The translations under genes and the position numbers were made by a program. From CAZWRF01 sp964636095 (GTDB taxonomy: Bacteria > Patescibacteriota > Minisyncoccia > JAHISW01 > Tagabacteraceae), in contig CAZWRF010000038.1 in NCBI GenBank assembly GCA_964636095.1, positions 1 to 5,506 on the forward strand: a stretch of DNA of 5,506 bases. The letters are read 5' to 3'. The notes beneath the pieces are model-generated. The model did not search any database. It was not told the DNA's origin and saw nothing but the letters and a program-made list of their open reading frames with translations. This document shows, piece by piece, positions 1-4,250 of this stretch (position 1 is its first letter; every line of letters begins with the position of its first letter).

Positions 1-571
1 CTTTTTCTTGCGGTTCAATATGAATATCGGATGCGTCCAGTGCCAAGGCTGAGCCCAAAAGCACTTCAAGTAATTCCGATACTCTTCTTTTTTCCTTGGA
101 GTTTACTTTTGACATAAATTCCTCCTTCAATTTTTCAAAGCTCATTTGTTGAGAAATAACTTCCTCTACCCTTTCCGATGATATATCAATGATTCCGCGC
201 GACAACTCAACAAAGGCGGGCACCTCTTTGTATCTGCTCCAAGCCTTCTTTAAGCTGTTTGAGGAAATTAAAAACGGCTGAACATCATACTCCTCCCTTA
301 ACTTTTTTAGAATGTTTTGAGCCGTTTTGTTGTTGGGGTCGTTCAGTCCGAGATCGATCTTTTTTCCCACCCCTTGAAAAACGGCCATTTTTGCCAAATG
401 CGAATCCTCTTCCGGAACAAGCTTGAGATAATCCAGTTCAATGCTCATGTCACCCAAATCGGCGTACGGCAAATTGTATTTGTCGGCCAAGATTTTCGTG
501 ACCTCTTCTTCCTCCTTCTCGTGGATTATTTTCAGTTTTTTTAACTGTTGTTCGTCGTTAAATTGCGGCAT
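1..571 (-). CDS. GspE/PilB-family type II secretion / type IV pilus assembly ATPase, N-terminal part (3' end outside window)
   Basis: This open frame starts with MPQFNDEQQLKKLK at base 571 and runs off the left edge, giving 190 residues. Residues about 20-115 (for example the KYNLPYADL stretch) look like the GspE/MshE-type N-terminal domain. The motif ALDASDIHIEP at about 177-187 marks the entry to the ATPase core of GspE/PilB/PilT-family hexameric ATPases, which sit on the cytoplasmic side of the membrane and power pilin or pseudopilin assembly. The Walker A and B motifs would lie beyond the window. The start is secure because an in-frame TAA lies two codons upstream of the ATG. No Shine-Dalgarno site is seen. 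The gene begins 26 bases after the stop of the DHH-like gene on the same strand, so the two are probably co-transcribed. PilB, GspE or a competence-type ATPase cannot be told apart from this fragment. Confidence 0.88.
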   Translation of the reverse strand, partial: MPQFNDEQQLKKLKIIHEKEEEEVTKILADKYNLPYADLGDMSIELDYLKLVPEEDSHLAKMAVFQGVGKKIDLGLNDPNNKTAQNILKKLREEYDVQPFLISSNSLKKAWSRYKEVPAFVELSRGIIDISSERVEEVISQQMSFEKLKEEFMSKVNSKEKRRVSELLEVLLGSALALDASDIHIEPQEK

Positions 572-597
572 TTTTTAGAATAAGCTATATCTTTATT

Positions 598-1725
598 TTA
601 TCCTATTATTGGATCATCCTCAACGTAATTTTTAAAAATGTTTTCTATCTCTTCCTTAAAAGATTGGCGAAGATGTTTTTCCGCTTCGGAAAAATTTTTA
701 AAAGGACCGGCTGTAAAAAATCTGCTTTCCGGCCTGGCACTTATTTTTTCGGCAAAGGGCATTAAATAATCGCTACTTTTGTTCCCGCCGGCGGTTACCA
801 AGGCTTTTACCCCTTCAACTGTTTGCCACAACAAAACATATAGATTTTGCTGCGGAATAAATGTCCGCACGTTTTTAAGTAGTTTGTAAAGAGCAGGTAC
901 TTCTATGGGTACATTGTTGGTTTTTTGCAGATCCTTGCTGTTTAGAAAACTCCAGGAAATGCCCGAAGACTCGTCAATAAAAGTGCGAGCCAGCATTCTT
1001 CCCGCAAGCTGGGCTGAAGAAGTTTTTTTATCTTTCTCAAGAATTTTTGAAACGATTCTTGATTCCGTTTCTCCCTCCGAAAGGGATTTTGCCAGAGAAA
1101 ATGTTTCTTTTGTCACCTTTTCGGAAAAATTGTTTGTTTCCGTAACAAGGGCAGCAAAAAGAACAGCCGTTCTCTCTCTGTCGGCTTCAATACTTGGGTC
1201 GAAAATTTTTAAAATGTCAAAAATTTTGCCGGTGAGAGTTTTTTCGTTTGTTTTTATGAAAATTATTTTATCGCGGCTAGGAAAGCTTATATAGCTTTTG
1301 TATTTTTCCAGTTTGTCTTCATTTTCAAAAAAGCAGAAGATAACATCTGCTTCCGGCGGAAGCTTTTCCAAAGACAAATCTTCAAGAGAAAGTGTATTTT
1401 GAGGCAGGTCCACCACAAGAGAAACGTGACTGTCGTCTTCTTTAAACGATACTTCTTTTATATTGTATTTTTCTTTTGGTATTTTTATCGAAGTTTTTTG
1501 AGTAGGTGAGAGATTTTTTTCCTCTTTCAGTATTTCGGACCATTTCTTTCTGAAATCTTCCGGATCTTTCGGTAAATTTATAACAGGAACGTTTTTTGAA
1601 GCTATTGTTTCCTTCAGGACCTCTTTAAGAAGAAGCTCGTGCTCTTCAGGACTGGTGTCCAAAAGAATTCCAAAGCTTTTTGAGCTTTCTATGAGTGTTT
1701 TTATTTTTTCCAAAGTAGCTTCCAT
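598..1725 (-). CDS. Degenerate DHH/DHHA1 phosphoesterase-like protein (probable pseudoenzyme), 375 aa
   Basis: The middle of this 375-residue protein resembles the NrnA/RecJ-like DHH-DHHA1 family. Residues from about 185 (ERTAVLFAALVTETNNF) match the usual AT-LL-G-DT-F segment, followed by a TKETFSLAKSLSEGE helix and an AQLAGRMLARTF segment like the family's LKLWGRVL-R helix. About residues 245-310 fit the linker into DHHA1. Active members cleave short RNAs, pAp or cyclic dinucleotides using metal bound by DHxxxDGDA and DHH motifs. Here the first motif position reads LLDTSPEEHE, the DHH position reads IIFIKTNEK, the conserved DT is ET, and the C-terminal GGGHK motif is missing, so a catalytic role is unlikely. 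The protein is rich in Lys and Glu and has no signal peptide or membrane segment. The ATG at 1725 is the first after an in-frame TAA. It lies upstream of the GspE/PilB-like gene with a 26-base gap, suggesting an operon. Family assignment is from motif memory; a regulatory or nucleotide-sensing role is speculation. Confidence 0.62.
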   Translation of the reverse strand: MEATLEKIKTLIESSKSFGILLDTSPEEHELLLKEVLKETIASKNVPVINLPKDPEDFRKKWSEILKEEKNLSPTQKTSIKIPKEKYNIKEVSFKEDDSHVSLVVDLPQNTLSLEDLSLEKLPPEADVIFCFFENEDKLEKYKSYISFPSRDKIIFIKTNEKTLTGKIFDILKIFDPSIEADRERTAVLFAALVTETNNFSEKVTKETFSLAKSLSEGETESRIVSKILEKDKKTSSAQLAGRMLARTFIDESSGISWSFLNSKDLQKTNNVPIEVPALYKLLKNVRTFIPQQNLYVLLWQTVEGVKALVTAGGNKSSDYLMPFAEKISARPESRFFTAGPFKNFSEAEKHLRQSFKEEIENIFKNYVEDDPIIG

Positions 1726-1741
1726 AGGTGCGTATGTGTTT

Positions 1742-1770
1742 TTAGTAGCATTTTAAAAAAGCTCATTCAA
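1742..1770 (-). promoter_or_regulatory. Weak sigma-70-like promoter for the DHH-like/pilus ATPase unit
   Basis: On the minus strand TTGAAT (1765-1770) is followed after 17 bases by TACTAA (1742-1747), with a TGC extended -10 directly before it. The predicted transcript start is about 9-10 bases before the ATG at 1725. The match is modest (4 of 6 and 3 of 6 bases), so this is a candidate only. Confidence 0.3.
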
Positions 1771-1810
1771 TATTGCGGCGGGCTTTAAATTGTGTTTGGG
1801 TTTATAAAAA

Positions 1811-1819
1811 TGTGGATAA
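1811..1819 (-). promoter_or_regulatory. Perfect DnaA-box 9-mer (TTATCCACA on the minus strand)
   Basis: The plus strand reads TGTGGATAA, the exact reverse complement of the strong DnaA box TTATCCACA. It lies in the divergent intergenic region, 13 bases upstream of the -35 element of the small-ORF promoter. No second full box is visible, so it does not make an origin by itself. It could be a DnaA regulatory site or a chance match in AT-rich DNA. Confidence 0.4.
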
Positions 1820-1832
1820 CTTTTGTGGGCTA

Positions 1833-1860
1833 TTGACAAATTTAAGGATTTATGTATAAT
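1833..1860 (+). promoter_or_regulatory. Strong sigma-70 promoter of the small-ORF / secreted-protein unit
   Basis: TTGACA (1833-1838) and TATAAT (1855-1860) are both perfect consensus hexamers, separated by 16 bases. Transcription would begin near 1867, leaving an untranslated leader of about 43 bases before the ATG at 1910. The position and orientation fit the two Shine-Dalgarno-preceded frames downstream and the terminator at 2541-2574. Confidence 0.8.
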
Positions 1861-1890
1861 ATGGGCAGGATAAAAATTGACAATTTAAGG
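1833..1890 (+). repeat. Pair of direct repeats TTGACA(A)ATTTAAGG across promoter and leader
   Basis: TTGACAAATTTAAGG at 1833-1847 contains the -35 hexamer. It recurs as TTGACAATTTAAGG at 1877-1890 in the predicted untranslated leader, 44 bases later and with one A fewer. The second copy has no -10 element at the right distance, so it is not a second promoter. Two copies about four helix turns apart, one over the -35 and one downstream of the start point, are what an operator pair would look like. This is inferred from layout only. Confidence 0.4.
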
Positions 1891-1909
1891 CGAAAAAAGG
1901 AGGCCAAAT

Positions 1910-2017
1910 ATGGCTGGAAAAACAGAGAAAAAGGCTGAAAAATTGCACATTTTTAAAGACTTTTGGACACTTTTTATATACTACCTGCATTTTCCGGGTA
2001 GCACAGATTGGGATTAA
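1910..2017 (+). CDS. Small ORF, 35 aa, translationally coupled to the secreted protein
   Basis: The frame encodes 35 residues, beginning MAGKTEKKAEKLHIFKDF and ending HFPGSTDWD before TAA at 2015-2017. AAGGAGG at 1897-1903, six bases before the ATG, is an excellent ribosome-binding site, and the strong promoter at 1833-1860 feeds it. The product has a basic N-terminus, an aromatic middle (FWTLFIYYLHF, about residues 18-28) and an acidic tail. It could lie at a membrane surface, but the hydrophobic run is too short to span a membrane. There is no leader-peptide codon run. Its stop codon overlaps the ribosome-binding site of the next gene (TAAGGAGG), which suggests coupled translation. I do not recognise the family. 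It may be a real small protein or a regulatory leader ORF. Confidence 0.6.
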   Translation: MAGKTEKKAEKLHIFKDFWTLFIYYLHFPGSTDWD

Positions 2018-2022
2018 GGAGG
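2016..2022 (+). promoter_or_regulatory. Shine-Dalgarno site that fixes the secreted-protein start
   Basis: AAGGAGG lies six bases before the ATG at 2029 and overlaps the TAA of the small ORF. The first 11 bases, AAGGAGGCCAA, are identical to those at 1897-1907 before the small ORF. This supports the start at 2029 over the in-frame ATG at 2008, which has no such site and would put a charged extension before the signal peptide. Confidence 0.85.
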
Positions 2023-2028
2023 CCAACA

Positions 2029-2529
2029 ATGAGACGATTTCTAACCATACTTTTGGCTATCTCTTTTATGATAGCAGTTGCAGTGCCGCTGGCCATCGCC
2101 GGAGGAGTGGTTTACCGATACCCTCCTGGTGTCGGGTACAGCAGATACGGCGGAGGAGTGCAATATGCACCGCCTTCCGGACACAGTATCTATGGCAGAG
2201 GATATTACAACAGACATCATGGAGGCTACTACGGTGGATATTATGGCGGTACAAATCGCCACACTTGGGAGACGGCTGCCGTTTTAGGCGGCACGGTTAT
2301 CTTAGGCAAGGTCCTTGACGGAATCTTTGGCTCGCCAAAGACTGTGGTTGTTCAACAGCCTGCCGCCGGTTATGGCGGGTATGCCACCGGGCCCAACTGT
2401 AGCGGCCTGCCTACTCCGGGTGAGAGAAATGCCTGTGAGCAGGGATGGGCGCAAACGCAGAAACAAATCCAGGCGGAGCGCGAACAACGCGCTTATCAAT
2501 ATGGCCGTTCAGGCGGCACTGCCTGGTAA
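2029..2529 (+). CDS. Secreted Gly/Tyr-rich protein with signal peptide, 166 aa
   Basis: The N-terminus is a clear Sec signal: MRR, a hydrophobic run through residues 5-23, and a likely AIA|GG cleavage after residue 24. The mature part starts with a low-complexity stretch rich in Gly, Tyr, Pro and His (about 26-75, for example HHGGYYGGYYGG at 64-74). A Gly-spaced hydrophobic segment, AAVLGGTVILGKVLDGIFG (83-101), follows and could associate with membranes. Then come two cysteines (124 and 136) that could form a disulphide, and a Gln/Glu/Arg-rich helical tail. It probably acts outside the cytoplasm, as a cell-envelope or matrix component, but no specific family is recognised. It follows the 35-residue ORF in one transcription unit and is closed by its own terminator. 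Its codons look visibly GC-richer than those of the flanking genes, and its strong ribosome-binding site contrasts with theirs, which may reflect high expression or transfer. Confidence 0.85.
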   Translation: MRRFLTILLAISFMIAVAVPLAIAGGVVYRYPPGVGYSRYGGGVQYAPPSGHSIYGRGYYNRHHGGYYGGYYGGTNRHTWETAAVLGGTVILGKVLDGIFGSPKTVVVQQPAAGYGGYATGPNCSGLPTPGERNACEQGWAQTQKQIQAEREQRAYQYGRSGGTAW

Positions 2530-2540
2530 AAACAATTCAA

Positions 2541-2574
2541 AGGGCGGAGATTTATTCTCCGCCTTGTTTTTTTT
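2541..2574 (+). terminator. Rho-independent terminator after the secreted-protein gene
   Basis: GGCGGAGA (2543-2550) pairs perfectly with TCTCCGCC (2556-2563) around the 5-base loop TTTAT. The stem is extended outward by a G-T and an A-T pair, and the tract TTGTTTTTTTT follows. It starts 12 bases after the stop codon and closes the transcription unit. Confidence 0.92.
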
Positions 2575-2599
2575 GCTTCGAAAAATCAATAGCTTCTTT

Positions 2600-2666
2600 T
2601 GTTCCCTCACTCGTTTCGTAATCGCTCGCTCGGGGGCTTGCCCCGACAAGCGGGGCCTTGCAACCC
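2600..2666. repeat. GC-rich palindrome cluster in the spacer before tsaE
   Basis: The 2530-2731 spacer holds no gene. After the terminator it contains CTCACTCG and CGCTCGCTCG runs, then overlapping inverted repeats. GCCCCG (2640-2645) pairs with CGGGGC (2651-2656) around ACAAG. Alternatively GCTTG (2636-2640) pairs with CAAGC (2647-2651). GGGG just upstream of 2636 can also pair with the CCCC at 2641-2644. The GC-rich block stands out from its AT-rich surroundings and resembles a dispersed extragenic palindromic element, but only one copy is in view. It could also be a remnant structured RNA or a second, U-tract-free stem. Confidence 0.35.
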
Positions 2667-2696
2667 ACAAAAGGACCTATTATTTTTCTCCGCCGA

Positions 2697-2725
2697 TTTA
2701 CTAGAACAGGTTTCTAAGTTATATT
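2697..2725 (+). promoter_or_regulatory. Candidate tsaE promoter placing transcription start at or next to the ATG
   Basis: TTTACT (2697-2702), a 17-base spacer and TATATT (2720-2725) end only six bases before the ATG at 2732. The start point would fall at the first base of the codon or one base off, giving a leaderless mRNA, in line with the missing Shine-Dalgarno site. The -35 match is modest (4 of 6). Confidence 0.4.
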
Positions 2726-2731
2726 TTTAGC

Positions 2732-3196
2732 ATGGTTAAAACAACGACCAAAAGCGGAGAGGAAACCCGAGAACTGGCTAAGGATTTGGCCGAGAAAATT
2801 TTGGCGTCAAAAAACCAACCCAACGCACGCTTGGTTGCTCTTGTCGGCGATTTGGGCGCGGGAAAAACTACTTTTGTACAAGGATTTGCCAAGGCGCTGG
2901 GAATAAAGGAAAAAGTTGTTAGCCCAACGTTCGTTATTTTAAAATACTACAGGTTACATGTTTCATGTTTCAGGAATTTGATTCACATTGATGCGTACAG
3001 GATAAACGATTCAAAAGAAATAAAAGACTTGGGTTGGAAAAATATGGCCAAAAATTCTGAAAATATAATTTTAATAGAATGGGCGGAAAACATAAAAAAA
3101 ATCCTTAAAAAACCTTATTTTTTGGTAAATTTCGAGCACGGCCGAACTATTTATGGTGAGCACGGCCGGACTATTGACATAAAGTTAATAAAGTAG
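2732..3196 (+). CDS. tsaE: tRNA N6-threonylcarbamoyladenosine (t6A) biosynthesis ATPase TsaE
   Basis: TsaE is the small cytoplasmic ATPase that works with TsaB, TsaC and TsaD to make the t6A37 modification of ANN-decoding tRNAs. The sequence shows the family pattern in order: Walker A GDLGAGKTT (39-47), the SPTF switch motif (64-67), HIDAYR (85-90) and the IEWAE segment (115-119). At 154 residues it is of normal length. Two places carry repeat-derived additions. Residues 74-82 come from a run of 7-base repeats in the loop between SPTF and HIDAYR. Near the C-terminus EHGRTI occurs twice, encoded by a 24-base tandem duplication. Neither disturbs the frame or the nucleotide-binding motifs, so the gene is probably functional. 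No ribosome-binding site precedes the ATG, and a -10-like TATATT lies six bases upstream. The next gene begins 14 bases after the stop and uses a promoter lying inside the end of this one. Confidence 0.93.
   Translation: MVKTTTKSGEETRELAKDLAEKILASKNQPNARLVALVGDLGAGKTTFVQGFAKALGIKEKVVSPTFVILKYYRLHVSCFRNLIHIDAYRINDSKEIKDLGWKNMAKNSENIILIEWAENIKKILKKPYFLVNFEHGRTIYGEHGRTIDIKLIK
2950..2977 (+). repeat. Heptanucleotide repeat tract inside tsaE
   Basis: The tract reads in 7-base units as CAGGTTA, CATGTTT, CATGTTT, CAGGAAT, two of them identical and two degenerate. On the minus strand the unit is AAACATG. It encodes RLHVSCFRN, in a surface loop just before the HIDAYR motif. The unit differs by one base from the AAACAAG unit found in polA at 4630-4664. 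Confidence 0.75.
3134..3175 (+). repeat. Tandem duplication near the tsaE C-terminus
   Basis: GAGCACGGCCGAACTATT (3134-3151) recurs as GAGCACGGCCGGACTATT (3158-3175), with one mismatch and an offset of 24 bases. It adds eight residues in frame (EHGRTI twice). The last two bases of the second copy are the first two bases of the TTGACA -35 element of the downstream promoter. Confidence 0.85.
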
Positions 3197-3202
3197 TATA
3201 AT
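3174..3202 (+). promoter_or_regulatory. Perfect-consensus sigma-70 promoter for the surface protein, likely leaderless
   Basis: TTGACA (3174-3179), exactly 17 bases, then TATAAT (3197-3202) match the sigma-70 consensus at every hexamer position. The ATG at 3211 is eight bases after the -10, so transcription should begin about 2-3 bases before, or at, the start codon. There is no Shine-Dalgarno site. The -35 and spacer lie within the last codons of tsaE. Confidence 0.82.
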
Positions 3203-3210
3203 TCCGCTTA

Positions 3211-4206
3211 ATGAAAAAGTTACTCATCTTATCAAGTTTTTTAATTTTAGCGGCGGCAATCCTCATACCGAGGGGCTTTGCTTCGGCTTTGATTTTCAAT
3301 AGTTCCCAGTATGTATATACCGCTCAGGCTCAGTACATAAATCAAACGTCCGCTACCCTCAAGGGGACGGTAAATCCCCAAAATTTATCAACGAAAGTTT
3401 GGTTTGAATGGGGACCGTCGGCAAACGGGCTTATTTACGCTACTCCCCCTCAGAGCATTGGCTCAAGAAACGCCAACATTGATTTTTTAGCAGGGGTAGG
3501 AAATTTAACGGCCAACAGCGTCTATTATTATCGGGCGGTTGCTCAAAATTCGGGCGGAGTTTTTTACGGTTCAACAGTAAGTTTTAAGACAAGCACATAT
3601 GCAGGCTCCGGTTCATCTTCAAGCGGCGGTTTGTTTGGAAGTTCAAATACGACTCAAGCAAGCACAAAGTCCCCCGCTCTTTTGGCAATTGCCTTGAGCG
3701 CAGATAAGACAAAAGTGGACAGGGGGGAAACGTTTGTTCTTACGGCCAGGTACCAAAATATAGGCGCCGCTGATGCGGATAATGTTGTTTTGAAGGTAGA
3801 GCTTCCAAAAGAAATAGAGCTTTCAATGGCTGCACCCTACTGCTACTATCTGGATAAAAATTCTTTAGTTTTCAACCTTGGAAGGGTTGCCGCGGGAACT
3901 GACAGAGAAGTGAATATTCAAGTGCAAACAAGCGGCTCGGCCGAGTTTGGGAAAAAACTTGAACCGGTTGCCGCCGTTACTTATATTGATACGTCAAATT
4001 CTTCCAGCAAAGAAGTTTCCGACAACCTTGAAATTTCCGTTGTGAAAAAGGAACAAACAACCGCTCCGACCGCCGCGGTAGGCTTTCTCTCTTTGAGTTT
4101 TAACGTTTGGCTGATAATTTCCGTTTTCCTTAACGCTTTTCTGGTGGTATACATTCTCTATCTCAGAAAAAAGACAGGTCCGGGCGGTCCCAAACAAATA
4201 CTTTAG
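3211..4206 (+). CDS. Membrane-anchored surface protein with FN3-like and DUF11-like domains, 331 aa
   Basis: The protein has an N-terminal Sec signal (KK at 2-3, hydrophobic 4-19, likely cleavage after FASA near residue 26). A fibronectin type III-like beta-sandwich follows at about 40-127, with the typical SATLKGTVNP opening, WFEWG, and YYYRAVAQNSGG before a closing SFKT strand. Next comes a Ser/Gly-rich linker (131-152). A second domain at about 155-277 resembles DUF11/CARDB-type surface modules (KVDRGETFVLTARYQNIGAADADNV). A single transmembrane helix at about 291-317 precedes LRKK and a short cytoplasmic tail. This layout puts both beta domains outside the cell on a C-terminal anchor; a role in adhesion or envelope structure is inferred from architecture only. 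It is transcribed from its own strong promoter inside tsaE and has no ribosome-binding site. Tyr211 and Cys212 lie in a PYCYY motif with no obvious partner cysteine. Confidence 0.82.
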   Translation: MKKLLILSSFLILAAAILIPRGFASALIFNSSQYVYTAQAQYINQTSATLKGTVNPQNLSTKVWFEWGPSANGLIYATPPQSIGSRNANIDFLAGVGNLTANSVYYYRAVAQNSGGVFYGSTVSFKTSTYAGSGSSSSGGLFGSSNTTQASTKSPALLAIALSADKTKVDRGETFVLTARYQNIGAADADNVVLKVELPKEIELSMAAPYCYYLDKNSLVFNLGRVAAGTDREVNIQVQTSGSAEFGKKLEPVAAVTYIDTSNSSSKEVSDNLEISVVKKEQTTAPTAAVGFLSLSFNVWLIISVFLNAFLVVYILYLRKKTGPGGPKQIL

Positions 4207-4213
4207 TCCCCTA

Positions 4214-4232
4214 AAAAAACAGTTCGTTTTTT
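4214..4232. terminator. Weak A/T hairpin between the surface-protein gene and polA
   Basis: AAAAAAC (4214-4220) can pair with GTTTTTT (4226-4232) around AGTTC. The T run could serve as a terminator tail for the surface-protein transcript, and the structure is symmetric. The stem has a single G-C pair, so termination would be weak. It directly abuts the polA -10 element. Confidence 0.35.
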
Positions 4233-4240
4233 GCTATACT
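4232..4240 (+). promoter_or_regulatory. Extended -10 promoter of polA
   Basis: TGCTATACT is an extended -10 element (TGn plus TATACT, 5 of 6). It ends ten bases before the polA ATG at 4251, which predicts a leader of only about 3-4 bases. No convincing -35 lies 17 bases upstream (TAAAAA), as is common with extended -10 promoters. No Shine-Dalgarno site is present. Confidence 0.5.
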
Positions 4241-4250
4241 TTGGTGTAGT

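Noticed and set aside
905..1294. Plus-strand open frame of 129 codons
   Set aside because: It lies wholly inside the minus-strand DHH-like gene, has no ribosome-binding site or promoter, and its product resembles no protein.
1801..1900. Replication origin
   Set aside because: Only one full DnaA box is present, and neither dnaA nor dnaN nor a box cluster is in view.
2008..2028. Upstream in-frame ATG for the secreted protein
   Set aside because: It has no Shine-Dalgarno site, lies inside the small ORF, and would add a charged extension before the signal peptide. The ATG at 2029 has an ideal AAGGAGG.
2687..2694. Third TCTCCGCC copy as part of an alternative antiterminator
   Set aside because: It could pair with the terminator's left arm at 2543-2550, but it lies more than 100 bases beyond the U tract and would be transcribed too late to affect termination.
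2315..2704. Plus-strand open frame of 129 codons overlapping the secreted-protein gene
   Set aside because: It runs out of frame through the gene and then through the rho-independent terminator and palindromes, with no initiation signal.
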